This document shows positions 7,709-16,615 of a DNA stretch of 60,896 nucleotides, one piece after another. A model generated the notes under the pieces. The model ran no database searches. It was not told the DNA's origin and saw nothing but the letters and a program-made list of their open reading frames with translations. Origin of the DNA: Oscillibacter sp. (lineage in GTDB: Bacteria > Bacillota > Clostridia > Oscillospirales > Oscillospiraceae); contig JAAVHC010000043.1 in NCBI GenBank assembly GCA_014799925.1, positions 1-60,896 on the forward strand, read 5' to 3'. A program made the position numbers and the translations under genes. How positions within the stretch are numbered: position 1 is the first letter of the stretch; every line of letters starts with the position of its first letter.

Positions 7709-10411
7709 TCAGCTCTCCGCCTCCCGCAGACGCTCGACAATTGTGAACCGGGCGGCGGAGCGGTACACCGCCAGCGGGACCGCCGCGCCCAGCAGGGCAA
7801 ACACAGGCGCCAGCAGCAGGACCGGCGCCACAGTGAACCGGTAGGTGAAAAACCAGAAAACGGAGCAGACCGAACCCATCAGCGGTCCCAGCAGCCCGCT
7901 GAGAACCAGGGAGAGGGCCGCGGACAGCATGGTGTAATAAAGCCCTTCAAATACCAGCATACGCTTCAGCTGTTTTCCGGTCATGCCAACGGACTGGAGC
8001 ACGGCGAACTCCCGCTTCCGCGTCAGTATGCCCGTCAGCACGGCGTTGATGAAGTTCAGCACGCCCACCAGACCGATCGTCCCCGTCAGCGCGCCGCCCA
8101 TGGTCAGGAACATATTCCGGAAGTTCTCAAACTCAGCTATTTTGCTCTGCTTGCTCTCGTAGTCGCAGGTGGGCTGGACGGACTCCGTGTACTCCTTCAG
8201 AAAATCCTCCATGGCGGCATTGGAGTCCTCGGCGGTGTTGAACGCGTAGAGCATGACGGAGCTCATGCCGGTGTCCTGCCTGAACAGCTCCGCTCCCATC
8301 GCCAGCGCGCTGCCTCCCAGGAGGGTATAGCGGTAGGTGAGGGCTCTGGGGATCTCGATCATGGCGCAGACCGTGTACGTCTTTTCCTCATAGACCTTGG
8401 CCCGGGGAACGAAGTTATTCTCCCCGCGGTTATAGCGGGCGACTGACTCCTCCGGGGAAATTTCCTCCCCGGTGTCCGCGTCCACATTCACCCACTCCTT
8501 CACATAGCGGAGCGTCACGGTATCCCCTACCTTGAAGCAGTTGGAGTCTTCGCTGATTGCCCCGTAGTCGTCGGCGGAATAGACGGCGGCAACGGCGTTC
8601 CGACCGGGGGCGGACAGGGGCGCGACATCCCCTTCCAGCACGTTGATTTCGCCGAGAATGAAGTCCTCCAGGCCGTAGAGCTGGGCAGCGCCTGCGACGG
8701 TGTCCTCACCCACATGCTCCCGGGAGGCGACGACGCTGTCCAGCCTTTCCTCGGAATAAACGCTGCTGACGCCCTGACGGTAGTACGCCTCCGGCAGGAG
8801 GGCCTGAATGGAATCCTCCTGACCGTAGATCCGGCCCCCTCCTGTGATGCCGCCCAGGGCGCTGACGTCCTTGATGGCCTCCTCCGGCAGCGCCTGGTCC
8901 GCCGAGCGGAAGTTGGCGCTGGTCCGGAAGTAGTCGGCATGGCCCAGGACAAAGTCGGTGGCTACCAGGTCGGAGAGATATTTCTCCATATCGAGGCCGC
9001 CCACAAAGGTATACACCAGATTCATCAGCACCACCGCCAGCGTCAGGGAGATGACGGTGACGACCGTCTTGCTTGTGCTCCGCCCCAGGTTGGCCCAGGC
9101 CATTTTCGGCAGGGACGCGCCGCTGGCGCCGACTCTGACTGCCCGCTTACGGGCTATTTTCCCGGAAGGCTGTCCGCCTTCGGTATAGCGCACGGCCTCC
9201 ACCGGGGAGACCCTGGCGGCGATCCGCCCAGGCCGTGCGCAGGAGAGGAACACGGTCAGCAGAGCAAACGCCGCCGCGCCAATGAAAATCCAGGGGTTGA
9301 AGGAGACGAAAGCATTCTTATAGTTGAGCTGGGCCATGATGAGCGGGGTCAGCCCGTTGCCGATGGCGAAGCCCAGAAGCAGGCCGATGGGGATGCCCGC
9401 CAGACTGAGCAGCAGCGCCTGCTGGCGGATCATGCGCTTGAGCTGCCGCCCGGTGGCGCCGATGGTCTTGAGCATTCCATAAAACCGGATATCGTTGGTG
9501 ACAGAGATTTGAAACACGTTGTAAATGATGAGATACCCGGTGAAGATAATCAGCAGCAGGACTACCGCTATGGTGGTGAACGTTGTAGGGTCAAAGCCAT
9601 TGGAGAGCCGGTCCCCGGTGTAGCCCCAGTTCACGCCGATATACATATGGTTCTCCGCCCCCGCCGCGGGGATTTGATAGTCATAATCTTCCAGCACCGC
9701 GCTCAGGTTTTCCCGAATGCCTACGGCGCTCCTGAACATGACATCCAGGTTCCAGACGCCCGTCAGGGAGTCCTGCTCCCCGTTGGACAGGGCGCAGATC
9801 TCCTCGGCGGCGGACCGGGGCAGCAGCACGTTGCTGCCCGGTGTGGCGCTGTCGTGCTCCCACCAGCCGGAGAGGGTGAAGGTCCGCTGGACTGTTTGGG
9901 GATGCGTGGTGCCCTCGTCCAGGACGATAGGTATCGTAAATTGCGCGCCTATTTCAGGCTCGACCCCCAGCAGGGTCAGGACGTGGGTATCCGTCGCGGC
10001 CCCATCCGTGCCCTCCCGGGGGAGGGTGCCCTCCACGGGGGTGCAGAAGTAGTGGGACGCGCCGTTTGGTTCAATATAGCTGACCTCCACATGGGACTTG
10101 TTAAAGGGAGGCTCGTGGGGCATTCCCACAAAGAGGCGGCACCAGGAATCCTGGATCAAAGGATGCTGGCGGAGCTGCTCCGCCTGCTCCCAGGTGATAT
10201 TTTTCACGCTGCCGTGGGCGTCGCCTCCAGCCCGGCGGAAATTTTCCTGCTGGAGGGAGTAGTTGATGGACGCGGCAATCGTAAACAGGGAGGTGAACAG
10301 CATGGCAGTCAGGGCGATGGCCAGCACCGCGATGGTATTCCGGGCACGGGCCGCCTTCATGGAACGAAAGCCAAGCCGCCGGATACATCCGCCGTTGGAA
10401 ACTCTCATCAT
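7709..10411 (-). CDS. ABC transporter permease, FtsX/MacB-like, two-domain
   Basis: This is a 900-residue membrane permease. One N-terminal membrane segment (about 30-52) is followed by a ~220-residue extracellular region, then three segments (about 280-390) forming the first FtsX domain. A further segment lies near 450, followed by a second extracellular region and three C-terminal segments with the second FtsX domain (near the end, VPLAVYRSAARFTIVERLREAES). The ATG at 10411 is chosen because GGGGTGA lies 5 bases upstream; a GTG nine bases further up lacks a ribosome site. It follows its ATPase by 5 bp and is preceded by a two-component system. This fits the antimicrobial-peptide or bacteriocin export/resistance class (SalXY/Vex type); the substrate is unknown. 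Confidence 0.85.
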   Translation of the reverse strand: MMRVSNGGCIRRLGFRSMKAARARNTIAVLAIALTAMLFTSLFTIAASINYSLQQENFRRAGGDAHGSVKNITWEQAEQLRQHPLIQDSWCRLFVGMPHEPPFNKSHVEVSYIEPNGASHYFCTPVEGTLPREGTDGAATDTHVLTLLGVEPEIGAQFTIPIVLDEGTTHPQTVQRTFTLSGWWEHDSATPGSNVLLPRSAAEEICALSNGEQDSLTGVWNLDVMFRSAVGIRENLSAVLEDYDYQIPAAGAENHMYIGVNWGYTGDRLSNGFDPTTFTTIAVVLLLIIFTGYLIIYNVFQISVTNDIRFYGMLKTIGATGRQLKRMIRQQALLLSLAGIPIGLLLGFAIGNGLTPLIMAQLNYKNAFVSFNPWIFIGAAAFALLTVFLSCARPGRIAARVSPVEAVRYTEGGQPSGKIARKRAVRVGASGASLPKMAWANLGRSTSKTVVTVISLTLAVVLMNLVYTFVGGLDMEKYLSDLVATDFVLGHADYFRTSANFRSADQALPEEAIKDVSALGGITGGGRIYGQEDSIQALLPEAYYRQGVSSVYSEERLDSVVASREHVGEDTVAGAAQLYGLEDFILGEINVLEGDVAPLSAPGRNAVAAVYSADDYGAISEDSNCFKVGDTVTLRYVKEWVNVDADTGEEISPEESVARYNRGENNFVPRAKVYEEKTYTVCAMIEIPRALTYRYTLLGGSALAMGAELFRQDTGMSSVMLYAFNTAEDSNAAMEDFLKEYTESVQPTCDYESKQSKIAEFENFRNMFLTMGGALTGTIGLVGVLNFINAVLTGILTRKREFAVLQSVGMTGKQLKRMLVFEGLYYTMLSAALSLVLSGLLGPLMGSVCSVFWFFTYRFTVAPVLLLAPVFALLGAAVPLAVYRSAARFTIVERLREAES

Positions 10412-10416
10412 AGCTC

Positions 10417-11088
10417 TCACCCCCGCGTCACGATGCGTCCATCCTCAATGCGGATGATGCGGCCGGCCATCTGGGAGATCTCCTCGTTGTGGGTGATCAT
10501 CACGATGGTTTGGGTGAATTTCTGGCTGGTGACCTTCAGCAGGCCCATCACATCCTGACTGGTCCGGCTATCCAGGTTGCCCGTGGGCTCGTCGGCCAGG
10601 ATGATGGCGGGCTTGGACGCCAGAGCGCGGGCGATGGCCACCCGCTGCTGCTGTCCGCCGGAGAGGTTGTTGGGCAGATTTTGCAGCTTGCTCTCCAGGC
10701 CCAGGGTCTCGATGATCCGGTCCACATGGGCCTTGTCTACCCGCCCGCCGTCCAGCTGAATGGGCAGGACAATGTTCTCGTACACATTCAGCACGGGGAC
10801 CAGATTGTAGTTCTGGAACACAAAGCCGATTTTTCTCCGGCGGAAAATGGCCAGCTCCTCATCCTTCAGGGAAAATATCTCCCTGCCGTCCACGGCGACG
10901 CTGCCGGAGGTGGGCCGGTCCAGCCCGCCCAGCATGTGCAGCAGGGTGGATTTACCCGAACCGGAGGTGCCGACCACCGCCAGGAACTCCCCCTTCTCCA
11001 CGGTGAGATCGACGCCGTCCAGGGCCCGGACCTCCGTATCGCCGGTACCGTAGAGCTTCCGCAGGTCCTTTGTCTGTAAAATCGTCAT
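10417..11088 (-). CDS. ABC transporter ATP-binding protein (MacB/LolD type)
   Basis: The protein has 223 residues with all ABC ATPase motifs: Walker [11 protein letters not shown]-loop [10 protein letters not shown], signature LSGGQQQR, Walker [13 protein letters not shown] and the switch His in MITHNEE. The start [14 protein letters not shown] is chosen because GGAGGT lies 8 bases upstream and the family normally begins this way. It drives the FtsX-type permease encoded immediately downstream. A 106-bp gap separates it from the histidine kinase gene upstream. Confidence 0.92.
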   Translation of the reverse strand: MTILQTKDLRKLYGTGDTEVRALDGVDLTVEKGEFLAVVGTSGSGKSTLLHMLGGLDRPTSGSVAVDGREIFSLKDEELAIFRRRKIGFVFQNYNLVPVLNVYENIVLPIQLDGGRVDKAHVDRIIETLGLESKLQNLPNNLSGGQQQRVAIARALASKPAIILADEPTGNLDSRTSQDVMGLLKVTSQKFTQTIVMITHNEEISQMAGRIIRIEDGRIVTRG

Positions 11089-11194
11089 AGATATGACCTC
11101 CATAGGAAAAAGTCTGTACTGCCTTCCGGCAATACAGACTATAGCGCAGAAATCTTTCCACAATCTTTCTGGAATATAACAGTTTTGAAAGATT

Positions 11195-12088
11195 TCAGGC
11201 ACGAGGCAGGCAGAGGGAAAACACAGCGCCTTCGCCGGGACGGGAGGACACCCTGCTGTAGCCGCCCTGGCCCTCCACGATCTGGCGGGCCAGGTACAGC
11301 CCAACCCCGATCCCTTCCACCGCGCGGACTTCGGTCGAACGGTAAAACCGCTGAAAGATTTTCGGCTGTTCTTCCTCCGGGATACCGGGGCCGGTGTCGG
11401 TCACATCGATCCGGCAGAACATTTCACAGGCGGTCACCCGAACCGAGACGCTGCCCCCGTCCGGCGTATATTTGACAGCGTTATCCAGCAGATTGCATAC
11501 GGCCTCCGCTGTCCACCTGGGGTCAAAAACCGCCGCGGCGTCGGTAGGGACCAGCGTCAGGGTAATGCCCTTTTCCGCAGCTTTGGGGACAAACTGGCGC
11601 ACCGCTCCCTCCAGCATGGGGAACAGCGGGCCGTTTACGGGGTGCAGCGTCAGAACGCCGGTCTCCAGCCGGGACATCTTTACCAGCGCATCCATCAGCG
11701 ACTGAAGCTTTTCCGTCTGCTCCTCCAGCGCCGAGACATACCCGCGGACCTCTCCCGTCAGATCCCGCTCCGCCAGCAGCTGCGTATACAGCAGGATATT
11801 CGCGAGAGGCGTCCTGGTCTGGTGGGAGATGTCGGCAATCAGACTTTTGATTTTCTCCTTTTCCGCCGCCACATTCCCGGCGGAGATGGCGGCGGCGGAG
11901 AGGTAGTGGGCCAGCCTGGTTTCCATCCTGGAAAGGCGGCTCTCGTCAAAGTGCTCCTCTGAAAAACCGCCCTGGATCGCCTTGTCCAGCATCTCCTCCA
12001 GCCGCTCCATGGTGCGGCGCGCGTGCCAGAAACTCCACAGCGCCGCCAGAAGCGCCAGAATGGCGGCAGTTATCAAAACAGGCGCCAT
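11195..12088 (-). CDS. Sensor histidine kinase with a single membrane anchor
   Basis: The protein has 297 residues. One N-terminal membrane segment (residues 3-22) leads directly into a coiled region and the HisKA domain, with the phospho-accepting His in ISHQTRTPL near residue 92. The HATPase domain has an N box (NLLDNAVKYTPDGG), G1 (DTGPGIPEEE) and G2 (GIGVGLYLA). There is no extracellular sensor loop, so the signal probably comes from a partner, most likely the adjacent ABC permease, as in transporter-sensing resistance modules. Its start lies 1 bp after the response-regulator stop. Confidence 0.9.
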   Translation of the reverse strand: MAPVLITAAILALLAALWSFWHARRTMERLEEMLDKAIQGGFSEEHFDESRLSRMETRLAHYLSAAAISAGNVAAEKEKIKSLIADISHQTRTPLANILLYTQLLAERDLTGEVRGYVSALEEQTEKLQSLMDALVKMSRLETGVLTLHPVNGPLFPMLEGAVRQFVPKAAEKGITLTLVPTDAAAVFDPRWTAEAVCNLLDNAVKYTPDGGSVSVRVTACEMFCRIDVTDTGPGIPEEEQPKIFQRFYRSTEVRAVEGIGVGLYLARQIVEGQGGYSRVSSRPGEGAVFSLCLPRA

Positions 12089-12089
12089 A

Positions 12090-12770
12090 TCACTTCACCG
12101 CCCAGGTGTAGCCGATGCCATACACCGTTTTCAGATAGCGGGGCCTGGAGGGATCGTCCTCCAGCTTGCTCCGCAGCCGGCTGACGGCGACGGACAATGC
12201 GTTTTCGTCCACATACGCCGTACCGTCCGCCCAGATACGTTCCATGAGACTATTTCGGCTGAGTGTGACGCCCCTGTTGCTGACCAGCAGCCGCAGAAGC
12301 TTCTGCTCTGTTTTGCTCAATTCGATCGGAACGCCGTTTTTCAGAAATTCCATGGCGGAAAAATCAAAGGAAAAGGCATCCTGAAGGAAAACATCCGTCT
12401 GAACGGGGATTCCCCTGCGCAGCTGGGCGTTGACCCGCGCACGCAGAACGGCCAGGGAAAAAGGCTTTGTGACATAGTCGTCCGCGCCGGATTCAAGGCC
12501 CATGACAATATCGGTCTCCAGATCGTTTGCGGTAAGCAGGATAACGGGGATGCCGGGATAAGAGCGCCGCACGTCCCGCAGCAGATCAAGCCCGCTCCCG
12601 TCAGGCAGATTGACATCCAGGATGAACAGGTCGAACGATCTGCCGGTTACAAGATTTTGCGCCTGGGCCAATGTGGTGCACAGTTCTATATGAATGCCTT
12701 CGCTTTCCAGAGCGAACCGGATGCCCCGGCCCAGCGCCGCGTCATCCTCCAGCAGAAGAATATGCTTCAT
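12090..12770 (-). CDS. OmpR-family response regulator
   Basis: This is a 226-residue regulator. The receiver domain carries the acidic pair at D9-D10, the phosphorylation site Asp52 (LFILDVNLPDG) and Lys102 (VTKPFS). The C-terminal half is a winged-helix DNA-binding domain (ELSKTEQKLLRLL ... VDENALSVAVSRLRSKLEDD ... VYGIGYTW). The start is the ATG opening MKHILLLEDD; residues further upstream are out of family. It is the first gene of the RR-HK-ATPase-permease cluster and probably controls the transporter. Confidence 0.93.
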   Translation of the reverse strand: MKHILLLEDDAALGRGIRFALESEGIHIELCTTLAQAQNLVTGRSFDLFILDVNLPDGSGLDLLRDVRRSYPGIPVILLTANDLETDIVMGLESGADDYVTKPFSLAVLRARVNAQLRRGIPVQTDVFLQDAFSFDFSAMEFLKNGVPIELSKTEQKLLRLLVSNRGVTLSRNSLMERIWADGTAYVDENALSVAVSRLRSKLEDDPSRPRYLKTVYGIGYTWAVK

Positions 12771-12861
12771 TACGGTCCTCCTGTCAGGTGCTGTGTCAAT
12801 CATACCCGCCTTCGGTAACTTTTTCAAGAGCTTCTTGTCCTGCTCAGGATCATAACGGGCA

Positions 12862-12896
12862 CGAAAAAGGCCGGCGCGGCTCAATGCCGCGCCGGT
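12862..12896 (-). terminator. Rho-independent terminator after the charged helical protein
   Basis: A perfect 10-bp stem, CCGGCGCGGC (12871-12880) with GCCGCGCCGG (12886-12895), has a 5-base loop and is followed on the minus strand by CC and five T residues. It ends the transcript of the 254-residue gene and insulates the two-component operon. Confidence 0.85.
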
Positions 12897-12915
12897 TCCC
12901 GTGGCGGATATTTTC

Positions 12916-13680
12916 TTACGCCTGGCCCCTGAACCCGGTCTCCGTCGGAACGAGCGCGGCGCTTACGGCGGCATACTGCTGGACGGCGGATTCCAGCGAG
13001 GCGGGGGCGGAAGCGGACAGCTCCTGGGCCTGCTGGCGCAGCTCCATCTGGGTCGCGGTCAGCTGGGTGGCCATGCGGTCGGAAATCTCCGCCTCCTGCA
13101 TATAGCCGGATTCCCGTATCGCCCGCTGGCCTCTGCGGCGGAGGAGCTCCTGACGCAGCAGCCGCTCCGTTTCCCTGCGGTTCTCCTTTGCGGCCTGCTT
13201 TTGCCGGACTTCCGTCAGACGCTCCCGGTCCAGCTCCCGTTTCTTTTTTTCGCCCCGGTTGACGACCTTTTTCAGCTGGCTGATGGCGGCCCTGATCTTA
13301 GCGGAATTTTCGCTGTCGGTCCGCAGGGCGGACTTGAACTGTTCCAGACGGCGGCGGGCGTAGCCGGAAACCTGGTCGACCTCCGAGCGGCTTTTGGCGC
13401 GGACCAGTCTGGCGTAGGCCTCCAGCGGCGCGTCGCCGTACCGGGTGCTGTTCTTGGGCAGGTTCATGGCCTCCCGCTGGGCCTCGGCCTTTTCCTGCGC
13501 GCCCTGAATCATTTCGACCAGCGTTTTCTGCTCTTTCTGGCCCTGGGAGAGCAGGGAGCCTGGAGCAGATTCGTTCCGGCTCTCCACGGGGGGAACGGCG
13601 GCTCTGTCCGCCGCCTGCTCCCCGGTCCGCTCCTGCTGAGGGGCGGACAACGGCGTGCTGAACACGCTCACGTCCTTCAC
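12916..13680 (-). CDS. Charged helical protein of unknown function
   Basis: The protein has 254 residues and no signal or membrane segment. The start is the GTG at 13680, because AAGGAGG lies 7 bases upstream; the ATG 18 bases earlier would sit before the ribosome site. The first ~80 residues are Pro/Gln/Glu-rich and probably disordered. Residues about 85-215 are strongly basic and helical (KKVVNRGEKKKRELDRERL, RRETERLLRQELLRRRGQR), predicting a coiled coil. I recognise no catalytic motif. It stands alone, with its own terminator, between the HAD gene and the two-component system. Confidence 0.7.
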   Translation of the reverse strand: MKDVSVFSTPLSAPQQERTGEQAADRAAVPPVESRNESAPGSLLSQGQKEQKTLVEMIQGAQEKAEAQREAMNLPKNSTRYGDAPLEAYARLVRAKSRSEVDQVSGYARRRLEQFKSALRTDSENSAKIRAAISQLKKVVNRGEKKKRELDRERLTEVRQKQAAKENRRETERLLRQELLRRRGQRAIRESGYMQEAEISDRMATQLTATQMELRQQAQELSASAPASLESAVQQYAAVSAALVPTETGFRGQA

Positions 13681-13790
13681 GGCGGGTCCTCCTTCCATAC
13701 CGGCTTTATCTGGTATATCGGCAGAAAATACCGGAAAGGAAAGAGCGGGCGGGAAAAATACCGTGCCGAACGGGAGCGGCCCGTCCGGCG

Positions 13791-14657
13791 TCAGCGGCGG
13801 TCAGGAACACATAAGGCGCCCTCCATCCGCTCAATGACCTCCGCCACGGCGCCCTCCAGGCAGTGGCAGACCACCTCCGCGCCGGATTGCAGGACCTCCG
13901 GTATGGCGTTGGCGGGGGCGAAGGCGCGGTCGGCGGCACGGAGCATGGGAAGGTCATTGGCGTGATCGCCGATGCAGAGAAGGGTATGGGCGGCGGCGAG
14001 GGATTTCAGCTCCCGGGCCATGGCGCCCTTGTCCGCGCCCTTCGCGGTCAGCTCCATCAGGTGGTCGCTGGAGAAGATCATCTCGTATTTCTCCTCCCAG
14101 CCGTGAGCCGTCATATAGGCCCGCAGGCGCAGGAGCTGGGGCATCTCCGCCATGAACAGGGCCTTGGCCAGCGGGACGGGAATGGTCCCGGCGTTCAGCG
14201 CGTCGATCTGACGGAAGTCCATGCCGGTGAGGAGGGCGTGCTGGATGTTCCTCCGGGTGGGGTGCAGCGCGTGGATGCGTTCATCGGAGAGATACAGCTC
14301 CATGGACGTCCCCGGAAAGGCCGCCTCCACCCCCGCCAGGTCCTCCACCGCGCAGTCCGGCAGCAGCCTGCGGAGGACGTAGCGCTGTTCCGCCAGGTCA
14401 TAAATGCCGCCGCCGTTGTCCACGATGACGGGGGCGTTAATGGGGATCTGCTCCGCCTGCTTCCGGAAGGCCCCCAGGGCCCGCCCGGTGGCAATGGAAA
14501 ACCGTCCGCCCTCGCCGATCCAGCGCTCGACCGCCGCCAGATTCCGGGCCGGGGGCGGGGGCACCGCCTTCGCCCCGCCGCCGGACAGGGCGGATTCCGT
14601 ATACTGAAAGGTGTTATCGTAGTCGCTGACCAGCAGCATTCCGTCAAATTTCCCCAT
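13791..14657 (-). CDS. HAD-superfamily hydrolase, Cof type
   Basis: This 288-residue cytoplasmic phosphatase belongs to the Cof/IIB HAD group. Motif I is VSDYDNTF near residue 10, with two Asp residues for the nucleophile and acid. Motif II is FSIATGRALGAFR near residue 55, a Lys lies in the C-terminal part (TAKGADKGAMA), and motif IV is LCIGDHANDLPML near residue 225. The substrate is unknown; relatives hydrolyse sugar phosphates or nucleotides. The second of two adjacent ATG codons is preferred because GGGAGG is 5 bases upstream of it. A strong promoter lies just upstream. Confidence 0.88.
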   Translation of the reverse strand: MGKFDGMLLVSDYDNTFQYTESALSGGGAKAVPPPPARNLAAVERWIGEGGRFSIATGRALGAFRKQAEQIPINAPVIVDNGGGIYDLAEQRYVLRRLLPDCAVEDLAGVEAAFPGTSMELYLSDERIHALHPTRRNIQHALLTGMDFRQIDALNAGTIPVPLAKALFMAEMPQLLRLRAYMTAHGWEEKYEMIFSSDHLMELTAKGADKGAMARELKSLAAAHTLLCIGDHANDLPMLRAADRAFAPANAIPEVLQSGAEVVCHCLEGAVAEVIERMEGALCVPDRR

Positions 14658-14698
14658 CATGGCCTCCCGTATCCCCGGTCCCGGAGGGATTTTCGGCC

Positions 14699-14727
14699 AT
14701 TATAATACATTCTGGAGAAAGGCGCAA
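14699..14727 (-). promoter_or_regulatory. Promoter of the HAD hydrolase gene
   Basis: On the minus strand the boxes are TTGCGC (14722-14727) and TATAAT (14699-14704) with a 17-bp spacer. The start codon is only about 40 bp downstream. Confidence 0.7.
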
Positions 14728-14826
14728 GGCCCTTCGTCAGAAATCCTCACTCTCTGCATGGACGATCTGCGCAGATACGGGGCAAAAACAGGAAAGCAGC
14801 AAATTACAAAAACACCCAAAATCCTC

Positions 14827-14855
14827 TTGCGAAACGTCGGTGGATTTGGTATACT
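14827..14855 (+). promoter_or_regulatory. Promoter driving the guanine riboswitch
   Basis: The boxes are TTGCGA (14827-14832) and TATACT (14850-14855), 17 bp apart. The transcript would begin near 14862, a few bases before the riboswitch P1 helix. Confidence 0.75.
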
Positions 14856-14869
14856 GCACATAGAAAAAG

Positions 14870-14983
14870 CCATATGCTCATATAATTTCGCGGTTATGGC
14901 GCGAAAGTTTCTACCGGGCCGCCTCCGGCCCTGCTATGAGTGTTCCAAATCCGCCCGCAAGGGAGGATTGGAGCGCTTTTTTC
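14870..14983 (+). promoter_or_regulatory. Guanine-class purine riboswitch with intrinsic terminator
   Basis: The aptamer fits the purine riboswitch consensus. P1 is CTCAT (14877-14881) with ATGAG (14936-14940), J1/2 is ATAAT, P2 is TTCGCG (14887-14892) with CGCGAA (14900-14905) around loop GTTATGG, J2/3 is AGTTTCTACC, and P3 is GGGCC / GGCCC. J3/1 reads GCTAT, so the specificity base is C, as in guanine aptamers (U in adenine ones). The L3 loop is short (GCCTCC) and lacks the usual CCGTAAA. A terminator follows, with arms 14944-14956 and 14961-14972, then six T at 14977-14982. It reads towards the serine hydrolase and, beyond it, guanine deaminase. Confidence 0.88.
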
Positions 14984-15129
14984 ATTCCCATACTTTTTCT
15001 TGAAAGTTAAAGGTATCAACCACCCGAACCCCTTGTGTTGCAACGGTTTCGGGGGTTCGGGCGGCGTTTGGTACACAAGATTTACACAAGTCTAAAAAAA
15101 TAGGCTGTCAAAATCTTTTCTTCTCCAGG
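14984..15129. repeat. R3 repeat copy A and junction of the AT-rich insert
   Basis: No gene is seen. Bases about 14985-15062 contain an inverted repeat, CCCGAACCCC (15023-15032) with GGGGTTCGGG (15052-15061). In reverse complement this stretch aligns over ~55 bp with 25040-25105: both read TTCGGGTGG, then TGA, then TTTCAAG at the same spacing. GTACACAA occurs at 15071-15078, and the same octamer recurs twice after the hydrolase gene, at 16359 and 16371. The sequence becomes visibly AT-rich here. Confidence 0.45.
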
Positions 15130-15159
15130 TTGACTTCTTCGTACGTGTGGTATTATACT
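15130..15159 (+). promoter_or_regulatory. Promoter of the serine hydrolase gene
   Basis: The boxes are TTGACT (15130-15135) and TATACT (15154-15159) with an 18-bp spacer, about 50 bp before the start codon. The gene therefore does not need the riboswitch promoter. Confidence 0.65.
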
Positions 15160-15208
15160 TTTTTACATATGGCACGCCAAACCAGAAGCCGACAGGAGTA
15201 TATATATA

Positions 15209-16309
15209 ATGGGCAAAATAACAAAAAGAAGAAAAGTAGCTGTTATAATCGTCCTTATTTTTCTTTGCGCCACTTTAATAATTAGTGGCATCACGATATA
15301 TAGTACACATCAAATGAACAAAATACCTGACCTGACATTTGAGGAAGCGCTTGAATACACTACAAAAGATAGAGCAGATGCGGTTATAACAGTTGGGATC
15401 ATAGATAACGGACAAAGTTCCTATAAGGTATACGGCGAGAATGGGAAAGAACTTCCCACGGAACTCCACACATATGAAATAGGTTCTCTCACAAAAACAT
15501 TTACCGCGGCATTGATAAGCAGAGCGCTGATTGAGGGAAAAATCAATATTGATAGTACAATAGATTGCTATCTGCCGCTCCCTGATAGTAACAAATACCC
15601 GACCATCAAAGAATTGTTGACACATACTTCAGGATACAAATCCCATTATTTTGAAAGTCCAATGATTTCCAACTTCTTTAGCGGAAGAAATGATTTTTAC
15701 GGTATCTCAAAAGAGATGGTGCTGGAAAAAGCAAGAAATATGAGTAAGGATGATGAAAGCTATAATTTTGTTTATTCCAACTATGGATATGCTGTATTAG
15801 GTCTTGTGCTTGAGGAGATATATGACATCGATTACACGACTTTGGTAAACGATTTCGCACAAAGCGAATTAGGGCTGACCTATACAAAAATTTCTGGTAA
15901 GGATGGGGACCTCGGCAATTATTGGGACTGGATGGACACGGATGCTTATTTGTCAGCGGGGGCAATTACATCGAACATATCCGATATGCTTTTATACGCA
16001 CAGATACAGCTTGAAAGGCATCCATATTTTGCTGAGTGTCACAATGTCATTAAAACTATTGATGCCTCAACAAAAGAATATGCGGCGATGGGCATTCACA
16101 TGGACGGGATCGGAATGTCGTGGATTATTGACAGCGAAAACGGCATTATATGGCATAATGGCGGTACAGGAAATTATAACAGCTATTTGGGCTTTAATCC
16201 TGAAACGGGTACGGCGGTGGTAGTGCTCTCAAACCTTGCGCCGAGTTATCGTATTCCAGCTACTATATTGGGAGTAAAGCGGTTGTTAGAAATAAATAGC
16301 CGCAATTAA
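15209..16309 (+). CDS. Beta-lactamase-fold serine hydrolase, membrane anchored
   Basis: The protein has 366 residues. An N-terminal membrane anchor (about 9-30) follows a basic start, so the catalytic domain is extracellular. The penicillin-binding/class C motifs are S93-L-T-K96 (YEIGSLTKTF), Y189-S-N191 (VYSNYGYAVLG) and HNGG near residue 316 (IIWHNGGTGNYNSY). AGGAG lies ahead of the ATG. Relatives include D-Ala peptidases, esterases and penicillin-resistance-related proteins; the substrate cannot be told from sequence. Its codons are clearly more AT-rich than those of flanking genes, and repeats flank it on both sides. It lies between a guanine riboswitch and guaD, so it looks like an acquired cassette. 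Confidence 0.85.
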   Translation: MGKITKRRKVAVIIVLIFLCATLIISGITIYSTHQMNKIPDLTFEEALEYTTKDRADAVITVGIIDNGQSSYKVYGENGKELPTELHTYEIGSLTKTFTAALISRALIEGKINIDSTIDCYLPLPDSNKYPTIKELLTHTSGYKSHYFESPMISNFFSGRNDFYGISKEMVLEKARNMSKDDESYNFVYSNYGYAVLGLVLEEIYDIDYTTLVNDFAQSELGLTYTKISGKDGDLGNYWDWMDTDAYLSAGAITSNISDMLLYAQIQLERHPYFAECHNVIKTIDASTKEYAAMGIHMDGIGMSWIIDSENGIIWHNGGTGNYNSYLGFNPETGTAVVVLSNLAPSYRIPATILGVKRLLEINSRN

Positions 16310-16615
16310 ACTTCGAGTTTATCAAGGAGCATGTAATCTTTTTCTATAAAAGGGTAAGGTACACAACTTCGTACACAATTGAAGCTGTTTCTGCCTGCCC
16401 AAAACTGTCTAAGAAGAAGTAGTTAAAAGGCGAAAATGCTTGAAACTACACGAGATTGATTAAGGCTGAACCAGCGTCCCTATAATTGAAAGAAAAAGTA
16501 TCAAAAAGAACTTTACTTTCGCTCTCTAACGCATTGCAATTCCTGAATTTCCGCACGGTAACGATATTGCATTTCTAATCGAGGAATAGTATCAAAACCA
16601 GAGAGGAGACACGCC
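16310..16615 (-). repeat. Intergenic stretch with R1 repeat copy 2
   Basis: No gene is seen. GTACACAA occurs at 16359 and 16371. Bases about 16483-16600 are the reverse complement of the R1 copy at 37195-37310, near-identical over about 115 bp: both contain GCAATATCGTTACCGTG, GAGCGAAAGTAAAG and TTCTTTTTGATACTTTT. This marks the right edge of the AT-rich segment carrying the serine hydrolase. The guaD ribosome site (GAGAGGAGAC) follows directly. Confidence 0.7.

Noticed and set aside
3390-7844. A 1484-codon open frame on the plus strand
   Set aside because: It is antisense to the M60 gene, consists of Gly/Ala/Val/Pro-rich filler with no domain, and has no ribosome site. It is a GC-skew shadow.
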